Assembly (NCBI GenBank): GCA_026826555.1
Contig: JAKSZT010054565.1
Coordinates: forward strand, 6,942,367-7,006,366
Direction: 5' to 3'
Length of the DNA: 64,000 nucleotides
Source of the DNA: Tolypeutes matacus
Lineage: Eukaryota; Chordata; Mammalia; Cingulata; Chlamyphoridae
Part shown: positions 23,582-34,231 of the stretch, piece by piece
Layout: the number at the start of each line of letters is the position of its first letter
Numbering within the stretch: position 1 is the first letter of the stretch
Notes under the pieces: model-generated
Seen by the model: the letters and a program-made list of their open reading frames with translations, nothing else
Database searches by the model: none
What the model was told of the DNA's origin: nothing
Made by a program: the position numbers and the translations under genes

Positions 23582-26314
23582 ACTGAGGAAAGTGAGTAGT
23601 CTCTGAGAACCATTGTCTGAAAGATAGGTTAACAAATGAGAGTAAGAGAAGAGCAGGCTTTGAGCCATCACCCATATGGACATAATCTATCGTGAAGGGA
23701 GAGAGTGTGGTTGCATGTTGGGGGATGGGGCAGATGAGTGGTGGTGTGTCTGGGTTTGGTGGTGCAGCACTGGGGGGTGGGTGGATTAGGAAGGGCTGGT
23801 TCAAATCCCCAGGTCATGTAACTGTGAATCTTGACATTCCATGGGTTTGGAGAGGGGGGTATCATGGAACCTGGGGGGCTGGTGAGAAGGTAACAGTCAA
23901 GATCTAATGGGTTGTTTGGTGGTCATGGGGAAGGTTTTTCATTACTTACAGTAATTGACACAGGACATGGTAAATATCATCAAAATTATTAAACTGTATA
24001 ATCTAAATTGTAAACTATACTGTAAATCACTGACAATGTTTAGTTGCTATATTTTGCTATCTGCATAACAGTTATAACAATGCTAACAACCAAAAAAAGG
24101 GGGGGTGGTTAATATTGGGGGGGGAAGGGGGGGTTTGGTATCTCGGAGTCTCCGGCACTCCGTGTGTCACTTTCCTGTGACCTAAAACTTCTTTGAAAAT
24201 TAAATGAAAAATTGGGAGACAATGGGGCTTGAGAGGAGGAAGGTGTCATGGCACACCAGACATCTGATAACACAGTGATAAAGGGAAGGAAAAAAGGGAA
24301 AAAAGAAAAGAGAAAGGAAAAAAAAATGAATATATATATATATATATTTTTAAAGGCATTTCCTTTGCTTTTTTGCCCATTTTTTGAATGTCCCAATCTA
24401 CTAATTATATTTCATTTTGTTTTGTTCTTTGTTTGATTATTAGTTTTTTTTCCTTCTCTCTCTTTTTTTTCCCCTGAGTTTCCTTATGTTTGTCTCTTGC
24501 ATGTAAGCTTATCACACTTGTTTCTTTTTCCTAGTAAGTGTATTTGGTTATTTTATGGACTAAATGTTCATGGAGGATTTGGATCACAGAAGGTTTACAT
24601 TGGGTACTGCGGGGGATTATTGGGGGGTTGTCTGGGGGGGTTTTCGTGGGGATTGGTTCATCCAAATATACGTGAAAGATATACAAAATCATTCAAAGGA
24701 TCGGGGGATGGGGCATGGTCATGATGGGTGGATAATCACACAATAAATGAGGGAATCTGAATTCCTAACCTGGAGAGCTCTGCCACAGTCTCCAAGGGAG
24801 CAGCAGTAGTCCTCTGAGGGTAGGGACAGTGCCTGTCCAAATAGGATGACCCACTGATGTGTTTTTTTTATTGATGACTACCCTTGTGAGTCTTTGCTCT
24901 TGTAAATGAGACTTAGCCTGCAGTTGTGGGGTGCCTAAGGGTTGCCACCTGAGACCCTCCTTGTTGCTCAAACGTGGCCTCTCTCTAAGCCAAACTCAGC
25001 ATATGATTGCATTACCTTCCGCCCAACGTGGGACATGACTCCCGGGGTTGAGCCTCCCTGGCAATGAAGGATTAATACCAAGTGCCAACTGGCAACACAA
25101 CAGGAAAAAGACCTTGAATAAAAGGGGGAAATGGTAAAGACAAATGAGTTCAAGTGGCTAAGAGACTTCAAAGAGAGTCGGGAGGTCATCCCAGAGGTAA
25201 CTCTTACGCACACCTCAGTAGGAGCTCATAGAACATCTAAGTGCCTATCACCCCACTCAGTGGGGTTCCTGAGAGCTCCGGAGACACCCTGGTCCTATAT
25301 AAGGGGGGATAGTCCCAGAGACTGATGCCTTATCAGTGGGTTATATTTTGGAATCTGTGCTCCTGAGAGTGACAGAATTAGACTCAAATAAGTCCTCCCT
25401 GCACATGATTCACCAGTCCCTTCTATTCAAACCTATATGTGATGCTGGAGTTTTTAGGTATACTTCCAGATACTGGAGCCTCCCGCCTACCTATGTGCCA
25501 GGTGTGCATGAAATCCAGGTGAGCTGCAACTTCTACCCTACAGCTCAATGGACTCATCCAAGTCACCTGGTGAGGAGACAACGATGGGCAATGGCCATCC
25601 CAGGGAATGGAGAGGGCCTGCATCTGCAGGCAGGATCATCCCTCCCACCATATTCATGGGATATAATCCCTCTCTCACTTGGAGTTGGAGTGGACATCAC
25701 CATCCCAGTCCCCTCAGGATTGGGGTAAGAACTATGGACTAGAGTGGACTTGATGGTATTCTCTTGTTCATATATGTTGATTCTAGCAATGCAAGAAATT
25801 ATAACAATGAGCTGGAGCCAGTGGCCACTTGACACTTTTGGGGTAGGGAGGGGATGAGCAGTTGAAATACAGGGGCTTCTTTGGCAGTTGGAGGTTGTCC
25901 TGAGTACTGTTGTGGCAACGGATGTAGGCCATTTTAAATCAGCACACACCACTCAGAACTGAGTGGGAGGGAGTTTGGTCTACAGTGTGAACTGTGGTCT
26001 ATGGTTGGTGGCAAGGCTCCAGGATGTGTAAGTTCGTTGAGGGTGGTGGGCCACACTTGTGGGAGATGTTTGTGTGGGATGTGGTGGGAGGTGTGGGAGG
26101 TGGGCAACATGGGAATCCAAGTAAGTTCCGTGTAATATTTTGGGTAATCTAATCACCTCTTAAAATATATGTATGTATATATATAAATAACATTTTTGTA
26201 ATCAAGTACACATATATGCATATATATTTATATATCATTTTGCAAATGTTTGTATGTATTGTGAGAATTTTGATTTTTACCCATAATAAAAATTAAAAAA
26301 AAAAGAAAAAAGAA
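23582..26314 (+). other. L1-C 3' UTR, about 2.7 kb, with poly(A) tail
   Basis: The complete 3' UTR of this L1 lineage. Visible: G-rich polypurine tract (24,093-24,135), (AT)n near 24,330, T-rich tract near 24,400-24,480, a TATA-like CTATATAAGG at 25,295-25,304, tandem GT/GGTGGGAGG motifs around 26,040-26,105, an AT-rich stretch, then AATAAA and an A-rich tail. L1-A and L1-B share it up to their own truncations, and L1-D independently shows the same 3' end with a tail and target-site duplication, so it is one unit and not a later insertion. At about 2.7 kb it is much longer than the roughly 0.5-kb human L1 3' UTR. Confidence 0.88.
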
Positions 26315-26324
26315 AACATATCAA
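26315..26324 (+). repeat. Target-site duplication of L1-C, right copy
   Basis: AACATATCAA following the A-rich tail. Its first two bases could also belong to the tail. L1-B ORF2 resumes from here with AAGGATTATACACCATGACC. Confidence 0.88.
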
Positions 26325-28480
26325 AAGGATTATACACCATGACCAAGTGGATTTCATCCCGGGTATACAAGGATGGTTCAATATAAGAAAATCAATCAAT
26401 GTAATACACCACATAAACAGATTGAAAGGAAAAAAATCACATGATCATCTCTATACATGCAGAAACAGCATTTGACAAAATACAGCACTCTTTCCTTATA
26501 AAAAAAAAACACTGCAAAATATAGGAATAGACAGAAACTTTCTGAATATGATAAAGGGTATTATGAAAAACCCAAAGATAACATCATTTTCAAAGTTGAA
26601 ATCCTAAAAATCTTCCCTCTGAGATCAGGAATTAGACAAGGATGCCCACTATCACCACTCTTATTTAACATTGTCTTAGAAGTACTTGCACGAGCACTGA
26701 GACAAGAAAAGTACATAAAAGACATCCAGATTGGAAAAGAAGTAAAAATTTCATTATTTGCAGATGACATGATACTATACATAGAAAGCCCTGAGAATTC
26801 TACAACAAGGCTTCTAGAACTTATAAAGGAGTTCAGCAATGTTGCAGGCTGTAAGATCAATGCTCAAAAATCAGTAGCATTTCGATACACCAGTAATGAG
26901 CAAACTGAGGAGGAAATCAGGAAAAAAATACCATTCACAATAGCAACTAAAGGAATCAAATACCTAAGAATAAATTTAATTAAAGATGTAAAGGACTTAT
27001 ATACAGACAACTACACAACACTGTTAAAGGAAATCAAAGAAGACTTACATTAATGGAAAAATATTCCCTTTTTATGGATAGGAAGACTAAATATCAACAT
27101 GATGTCTATCCTACCCAAACTAATCTACAGATTTAATGCAATCCCAATAAAAGTCAACACTGTATTTTTTAAGGAACTAAAAAAAATAACCATAAAATAT
27201 ATCTGGAGAGGCAAGAGGCCCCGAATTGCCAAAGACCTATTGAAAAAGAAAAATGAAGCTAGAGGTATCACACTACCTGACTTCAAAATATATTACAAAG
27301 CTACAGTTATCAAAACTGCATGGTATTGACACAAGGATAGACCTACTGACCAATGGAACCGGATTGAGAGTTCTGATATAGATCCTCGCATATACAGTCA
27401 TCTGATATTTGACAAGGCCACGAAACCCACTCAGCTGGGAGAGAGTGGCCTCTTTAACAAGTGGTGCTTGGAGAACTGGATATCCATATCCAAAATAATG
27501 AGAGAAGAATACCATCTCACACCTTATACAAAAATCAACTCAAGATGGATCAAAGATCTAAATATAAGAGCCAAAACCATAAAGACCTTGGAAGATAATG
27601 TAGGGAAGCATCTACAGGACCTTGTAACAGGAAATGGTTTCATGAACTTCACAGCCAAAGCACGAGCAGCAAGAGAAAAAATAGATAAATGGGATCTCAT
27701 CAAAATTAGAAACCACTGCACCTCAGAGGATGTTATTAAGAAAATAAAAAGGCAGACTACCCAATAGGAGAAAATATTTGACAACCATATATCTGATAGG
27801 AGCCTAATATCCTGCATATATAAAGAAATGCTATACCTTGAAAATAAAAAGACAAACAACCCATTTAAAAAATGGGCAAGTGACCTGAAAAGACACTTCT
27901 CCAAGGAAGAAATACAAATGGCTAAAAAGCACAGGAAAAAATGCTCAACATCACTTGCTATCAGGGAAATGCAAATCAAAACTAGTGAGATACCATCTTA
28001 CGGCCATCAGAATGGCAGCTATTTAAAAAACAGGAGACACTAAATGTTGGAGAGGATGTGGAGGAATAGGAACCTTCATCCACTGCTAGTGGGACTGTGG
28101 TATGATCCAGCCACTGTGGAGGACAGTTTGGCAGTTGCTCAGAAAACTAACAATAGATCTTCCATATGATCCAGCAATTCCACTGCTGGGTATAACCCAG
28201 AAGAACTGAAAGCAAAGACATAAACAGATATATGCACACCAATGTTCATAGTGGCATTGTTCACCATTTCCAAAAGTTGGACTCAGCCCCGGTGCCCATC
28301 AACAGATGAATGGATAAGCAAAATGTGGTACATACATAAAATATTATATGAATATTACTCAGCTGCAACAAGGAATAAAGTGCTAACACATGGAATAACG
28401 TGGATAATCTTGAAGACCTTATGTTGAGTGAAGCAAGCCAGGCACTTAAGGATGAACTGTATATGACCTCACTGATTTGA
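26325..28480 (+). pseudogene. L1-B ORF2, 3' part (RT to C-terminus), broken
   Basis: Continuation of L1-B ORF2 after L1-C. RT motifs include [16 protein letters not shown] and FADDM (26,757-26,771). The thumb/linker region ([31 protein letters not shown]) and the C-terminal zinc-knuckle region follow, down to the stop at 28,478-28,480. Several indels and stops split it into frames of 60-100 codons. It supplies the roughly 1.09 kb that is missing from L1-C at the assembly gap. Confidence 0.92.
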
Positions 28481-30586
28481 ACTGAGGAAAGTGAGAAGTC
28501 TCTGAGAACCATTGTCTGAAAGATAGGTTAACAAGGGAGAGAAAGAGAAGAGCAGGCTTTCAGCCATCACCCATATGGACGTAATCTCTGGTAAAGGGAT
28601 AGAGTATAGTTGCATATTGAAGGATAGGATAGATGTGTAGTGATGTTACTGGGTTTGGTGGTGCAGCATTGACAGGTAGGTAGATTAGGAAGGGCAGGTT
28701 CAAATACCCAGGGCATGTAACTATGAATCTTAACATTCCATGAGTCAAGACAAGAGAGTGTCATATGCCCCAGGGGGGTGGGGAGGAAAGAACAGTTAAG
28801 ATCTAATGAGGTATTTAGTGGTCATGGGAAAGGTTTCTCATTACCTTACAGTAATGGAACAGGACATGGTAAATATCATCAAAACTTATTAAACTGTATC
28901 ATCTAAATTGTAAACTATACTGTAAATCATTGACAATGTTTAGTTGCTATATTTTGCTATCTGTATAACAGTTATAACAATTCTAACATCCAAAAAAAAA
29001 AAAGAGTTTTAATATGGGGTCGAGAGAGGGTGGTGCTTTGGTATCTGGGAGTCTCTGGTATCCCGTGTGTGACTTTGCTGTGACCTAAAACTTCTTTGAA
29101 AATTAAATGAAAATTTGGGACACACTGGGGATTGAGAGGGGAAAGGTGTCACAGCACACCAGATCTCTGATAACACAGTGATAAAAGGAAAAAAAGAATT
29201 TTTTAAAAAGGCATTTATTTTGCTTTTTTTTTCCATTTTTTGAATGTCCCAATCTGATAATTATATTTTGTTTTGTTTTGTTTTATGTTTGATTGTTTCT
29301 TTGTTTTTTGTTTTTGTTTTTTTTCCCCTGAGTTTCCTTATGTTTTTCTCTTGCATGTAAGCTTATCATTGTTGTTTCTTTTTCCTATTTAATGTATTTG
29401 ATTATTATATGGGCTACATGCTCATGGAAGATTTAGATCACAGAAGGGTTACAATGGGTACTGCAGGGGATTATTGGTGGGGGGTGTCTGGGAGGGGGGA
29501 TTCATGGGAGTAAGTTCATCTGAATATACATGAAAGATATACAAAATTGTTCAAAAGATCAAAGGATGGGGCATGGTCATGGTGGGTGGACAATCAATAA
29601 ATGAGGGAATCTGAATTCCTAGCCTGGAGAGCTCTGCCACATTCTCCAAGGGAGCAGCAACAGTTTTCTGAGTGCAGGGACAGTGTCTGTCAAAAGAGGA
29701 TGGCCCACTGATGAGTTCTTGTTATTGATGACCACCCTTATGAGTCTTTGCTCTTGTAACTGAAACTTTGCTTACTGTTATGGGGTGCTTAAGGGTTGTC
29801 GCCTGAGAGCCTCCATGTTGCTCAAATGTGGCCTCTCTCTAAGCCAAACTCAACATATGAATGCATTACCTTCCCCCCAACGTGGTACATGACTCCCAGG
29901 GATGAGCCTCCCTGGAAACAAGGGATTAATACCAAGTGCCAACTGACAACACAACTGGAAAAAGGCCTTGAATAAAAGGGGAAAAAGGTAAAGACAAATT
30001 AGTTCAAGTGGCTAAGAGACTTCAAAGAGATTTGGGAGGTCATCCTAGAGGTAACACTTATGCACATCTCAGTAGGAGCTCACAGAACATCAAAGTGCAT
30101 ATCACCTCACACAGAGAGGCTCCTGAGAGCTCTGGAGATACCCAGGTCCGATATAAGGGGGGATAGCCCCAGAGACTGATGCCTTATCTGTGGGCTCTAT
30201 TTTAGAATCTGTGCTCCTGAGAGTGACAGAATTGGACTCAAATAAGTCCTCCCTGCACATGGTTCATCAGTCCCTTCTATTCAAACCTATATGTGATGCT
30301 TCCAGAGACTGGAGCCTCTGGCCTACCTATGTGCCAGGTGGGTGTGGAATCTCGGTGGAGCTGCAACTCCCACCCTACAGCTCAGTGGACTCATCCCAGT
30401 CACCAGGCAAAGAGACAATGATAGGCAATGGCCATTCCAGGGAATGGAGAGGGCCTGCATCTGCAGGCAGGATCATCCCACCCACCATATCCATGGGATA
30501 TAAGCCCTCTCTCACTTGGAGGTGGAGTGGACATCATCATCCCAGTCCCCTCATGATTGGGGGAAGAATTATGGACTAGAGTGGAC
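28481..30586 (+). other. L1-B 3' UTR, truncated
   Basis: Homologous to L1-C 23,582-25,746. It stops at GTGGAC (30,581-30,586) and is followed immediately by satellite (AAATGTCAAAAC). The last roughly 570 bp, including AATAAA and tail, are missing. The reading frame noted in findings ends in TATGGACTAG just before the break. Confidence 0.9.
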
Positions 30587-31397
30587 AAATGTCAAAACAT
30601 TAGTTTTACCTAATGCACTGTGAAAGCAGTATATCTTTCTGTTTTGAAAACTAAGCCAGATCCTGGTTTTGCTGATTGGTATGCACTTCTTTATGTTTAC
30701 TATCAATGTGTAAACATTGGTTTTTCCTAATGATCTGTGAGGCTATATATTCCTCAGTTTTGAAAACTGAGCAAGATACTGGTTTTATTGACAGCTATGC
30801 ACTTATTTTCACTTAATATCAATGTCAATACACTGTTTTTACTTAATGCACTGTGAGTGCAGTACCCATTTCCGTTTTAAAATCTAAGCTACATCCTGCT
30901 TTCATTGACTGCTATGCACATCTTTTCATTTACAATCAATGTAAAACACTTGTTTTATCTTATGATCTGTGAATGTAGTATGTTATTCAGTTTTGAAAAC
31001 TAAGACTGGTTTCATTGACTGCTATGCACTGATTTTCAACTTACAATCAATGTCAAAACACTGATTTTACCTTTCACTCTGTGAATTCAGTTTTGAAAAC
31101 TAAGCCAGATCTTGGACTCATCGAATACTATATACTAGTTTTCACCTACAATCACTGTCAATACACTGGTATTATCTAATACTCTGTGAATGCAATATGT
31201 CCTTCTGTTTTGAAAACTAAGCAGATGTTAGTTTCATTGACTGTGATGTACTGCTTTTCACTTAAAATTAATGTCAAAACACTTGTTTTGCCTTACACTC
31301 TGTGAATACATTACATTATTCATTTTTAAAAACTGAGCCAGGTCCTGGATTCATTGACTGCTATGTACTTGTTTTCACTTACAATCAATGTCAAAAC
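30587..31397 (+). repeat. Satellite family 1 array, segment 2
   Basis: About seven monomers between L1-B and the ERV, in the same orientation and of the same family as 8,712-15,522. It includes the TGTACTGCTTTTCACT / GTTTTGCCTTAC subtype also seen near 13.1, 14.6 and 40.8 kb. It ends in AAAAC (31,393-31,397), the left copy of the ERV target duplication. Confidence 0.95.
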
Positions 31398-31800
31398 TGT
31401 TGCTGTAAATTGAGTGTCTCAGGGAAGGTTACCATGATATAAGAAAGACAAGACAAAAAGTTTAAGATAAAGCTGGCATCAGGGGCTAGCATAACTCCTC
31501 TGTCTAGCCCTGAAGCACAGACAAACTAGTGCTTTTATTGGCAGAATAAAGTTCCTGTTATGTGAAGAAAAGCACAGTCACTGATAAGCTATTCTTGGAA
31601 TGTAAACAAAAGTATTTGCTTGCAAGTTCTGTTTCTATAATCTGTCTATATCTACCTTATCTCATCCTTGCTCTCTTGGAGTCAGCAAGAATCCAGACAG
31701 TGCTTACAATGTTTTCCTCTTGAGCCAATCTCTGGCATTCCAGACACTGTCTTTGTACTCTGATCCAAATTCTGCCAAATCTTGAGGATTCTTTCCCACA
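31398..31800 (-). repeat. ERV 3' LTR
   Basis: On the minus strand it begins TGTGGGAAAGAATCC and ends ...CAGCAACA. AATAAA is within the reverse complement of GCTTTTATTGG (31,531 onward). An A/G-rich stretch immediately before it (reverse complement of 31,801-31,816) fits a polypurine tract. It pairs with 38,280-38,677. Confidence 0.88.
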
Positions 31801-33029
31801 TCTCCTCTTTGCTTTTAAAATAATAAAAAAAGAAGAGGGAAATGTATCCTGTCACAATACTTTATAAAATCTGCCACCTTCTCAAAAGTTCAAGGTAAAC
31901 CAATTTTGATAGTAATAGCAAGGCCAGTTTGCTCTCTGCTCTATGGATTCCAAACTGAACTGTGTGTGGGAAACAAAAAGCCATGCTGACAGGAGACCTC
32001 CCTTGGGATGGGTGAGGGTCAGAGTCCTACCTCTGTAGGCCCTCAATTTCTCTCCTGGTGGCCCCATTGTGACTGTTCCTGTTTTGGGTTTTTCCTTCCC
32101 TGAGGAATCTTACCCATCATTGGCTACCAGTCATCTGGGGCCAAACATGGTGTGGTGTTTTTTTTTGTTTTTTTTTTTAAAGATTTATTTATTTACTTTA
32201 TCCATTTTAATCCCCCCCTTCCCCATTTGCTGTTTTGTGTCCATGCTCTGTGTCTGTTTCCTGCCATCTCTTCTCATCCTCCTCCTCCAGTCTTCACCAG
32301 GATTCGATCCTGGAGACTTCCGATGCAGGAGACAGTTATTCTGCCACCTGTGCCACCGCGGCTCCTGGCTTCTGCAGCTTTCGGAGCATCTTGTCTTGTC
32401 TCTCCCCTGTTATGTCACCATCCTGTTGCATGGCTCCTGGGCCCTGGCGCTCACCGGCACACAGAGCCTGGCAGCCCATGTGCCCTCTATATATATATTT
32501 CCCATTTTACCGGGAGGTCCCGGGGATCGAACCCAGGTCCCTCCATATGGCAGACGGATGCCCAACAATCTGAGCCACATCCGCCCCCTGGTGTAGTGTT
32601 TTGACAGCTGTGCCTCCATGGTCTCCACAACCAGCACCAGCCTTGGGACCTTCTCACATATAGGTGGGGTCACAACTCTTGTCACTGGTTTTGGGGAGTC
32701 CAGATTTTTAATGCAGAGAGGGCCCAGCACAAGGCATTGGGCAGGAGAAAGACAGCCTAACACCAGCTCTTAGAATACCTACTCAACCTACAGATGCCAG
32801 GTTCATGGCACAAGTCAACCTTACCAGTGTGACATGTACAGGACATCTCCAAGTTATGATAGGAGCAACAGGAATGGGGGAAACTAAAAAAACTCTGTGC
32901 AGGAAGAAAAAACAGTCACAGAGTCAGGCATATATGTAAGCAGGTGAGAAGGAGGGAAAGGAGACCTTGGGCTGAAAAATTAATTCAAAGGCATTTTAAC
33001 CAAAGGGCCCTCAAGACTCCCCCCTTTTG
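31801..33029 (-). other. ERV region between env remnant and 3' LTR
   Basis: Contains the SINE at 32,162-32,588 and otherwise no recognised coding sequence. The minus strand has a strong polypurine run AAAAGGGGGGAG (33,017-33,028) just after the env tail, and a second purine run touching the LTR. The first may be an original or internal polypurine tract, with the roughly 0.8 kb beyond it acquired later or representing a 3' accessory region. I cannot tell which. Confidence 0.5.
32162..32588 (-). mobile_element. Dimeric tRNA-derived SINE (xenarthran type)
   Basis: On the minus strand it opens with a tRNA-like head, GGGGGCGGATGTGGCTCAGA, with a B-box GGTTCGATCC (reverse complement of 32,524-32,533). 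A second tRNA-like unit follows, with its own B-box GGATCGAATCC (plus 32,300-32,310). It then ends ...AAATAAATAAATCTTT and poly(A) (T-run on plus from 32,162). It is flanked by TGGTGTRGTGTTTT at 32,148-32,161 and 32,589-32,602, a 14-bp duplication with one mismatch. The head and the AATAAATAAATCTTT tail resemble the DAS SINEs of armadillos and relatives. This is the main clue to the host group. Confidence 0.85.
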
Positions 33030-33600
33030 TTTCTTTGATCTTGATTTCCAGATGTGGGAGGCCAAGGAGATGAAGCAGTGGCTAGGTTGATGATTTACTG
33101 TTCAGCATGATGAGCTTGAGAAAGGGCTTGGCTAATTAACCTAAGAATTGATAAAACAAGAAGCATGATTATTTCAACAAGAGATATTATGTAGATTCAT
33201 ATGTTTAGGCCAGAAAATCAGTTTGAGGGATTTAACCACGGTAAATTATCATTGTTTGAAACACTTTTTGCTGAGCAAGATGTTATATTTGAAATAGTTG
33301 GTATTCCACACATTGCTGGAGAGCCAGTACTACTTCCTGTAAATGAGAGGAGAAGGCTTCTTGAAGGTGAGTTTTAACTTGTTCCCAAGAAACTTGGGAG
33401 CAATTCCAAGGCAAAGGGGTGACACAAATTATAACATGTTCCCAGTCACCCTGCAAATCTTGTTTAGTAAGCAGAGCTTGTTGTTTTTCACCTATCCAGA
33501 CTAGATGCTTTGAAAGCATTAAGACTGGTAAGAATATTATTAGCAATATGAGTTTGAGTCATAAGTTTGTTAGTAACATTGAGCATAAATTTATTAACAA
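33030..33600 (-). pseudogene. env: ERV env remnant (transmembrane subunit)
   Basis: A minus-strand frame of 87 codons (33,546-33,283) carries a segment with GDWEHVIICVTP, SQVSWEQVKTHL and a leucine-rich run. This resembles the ectodomain of a betaretroviral transmembrane Env subunit. Further on, a hydrophobic stretch in a shifted frame (around 33,100-33,200) looks like a membrane anchor. The surface subunit is missing: the integrase tail lies less than 150 bp upstream. Too broken to encode a protein. Confidence 0.6.
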
Positions 33601-33681
33601 TATGAGTTGTTTAGACAGATACTGTTAAGGTGACTGTGGTACTGGGTTGAATGGGTTATCCTTCCACCTCATGGTAGAGCT

Positions 33682-34231
33682 TCACGTTATTTGCTGGCAG
33701 CCACCAGGGGATTTTGGAGTAAGAATACCAGCATAACCTCTCCCCCACATTATGCGTTTACAGGGTCCTTTTAAAGATCCATCTCTTAACATTTCTTTGT
33801 ACAGAATTTTAGCTTGTATTTGATGACTCATCTGATGAGGAAAGAAATGTTTTTTCAGCTGCTTAAGGCCATCTTTATCACAATTTTAAAAATTTAAATT
33901 ATATAGTGCTAGGGTATTGCATTTCTAGGGGAGGTATCCTTACTTTAACTTTTTTGTTTGTTTTAGATGACATAATACATTTTATATATTTTTTAGGCTG
34001 AGTTAATTGGGCTTTATTTGGGGTTATTTGGAAACTAGTTTGAGTAAGAGAATTTTGGTGATGTTTATAGATTTGTGTTAAAAGTGTTTTTGAGGGGACT
34101 GTAATAAAGATACTATCCATGTGAGGATAAAACATGCTTGTCGGAGAACAGAATGAGTAGGGTGTAAAGCCTGAAAGACATAATATTGACACACAGTGGG
34201 GCTATTGAGCATTCCTTGTAGCAGGAATTTT
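33682..34231 (-). pseudogene. pol: ERV pol remnant (RT palm joined to integrase tail)
   Basis: Minus strand, two pieces. RT: GMLNSPTVCQ near 34,215-34,190, the degraded catalytic box MDS in place of MDD near 34,110, and a downstream ITPNKAQ...PKKYI block, ending near 33,900. Integrase C-terminal tail: KQLKKHFFPHQ, WGRGYAGILTPKSPGG, stop at 33,682-33,684. The RT thumb, RNase H and most of integrase that should lie between are deleted, as is the N-terminal RT. Order and motifs are those of class II ERV pol. Confidence 0.72.

Larger units (their letters stand above)
20089..26314 (+). mobile_element. L1-C: LINE-1 nested in L1-B, internally deleted
   Basis: Begins GGGGCCAAGATGGC, the best-preserved L1 start in the window, and ends with AATAAA plus an A-rich tail (26,287-26,314). 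Both ends are complete, and a 10-bp duplication AACATATCAA flanks it, so it inserted by target-primed reverse transcription. The interior lacks ORF1 and the first third of ORF2: the 5' UTR jumps at 21,820/21,821 directly to the RT region. An assembly gap lies inside ORF2. It must be younger than L1-B, which it interrupts. Confidence 0.94.
15552..30586 (+). mobile_element. L1-B: LINE-1, split by L1-C, truncated at both junction hallmarks
   Basis: Host part of a nested pair. The 5' UTR starts at about 15,552, ORF1 at 17,377 and ORF2 at 18,422. ORF2 is cut at 20,088 by L1-C and resumes at 26,325, ending at 28,480. The 3' UTR stops abruptly at 30,586, about 570 bp short of the true L1 3' end seen in L1-C and L1-D, and joins satellite directly. 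There is no poly(A) tail and no target-site duplication. ORFs are disrupted by several stops and indels. Excluding L1-C, the element is about 8.8 kb. Confidence 0.93.

Noticed and set aside
32069..32604. Overlapping frames of 112-175 codons
   Set aside because: They lie on the reverse strand of the SINE and its T-rich tail.
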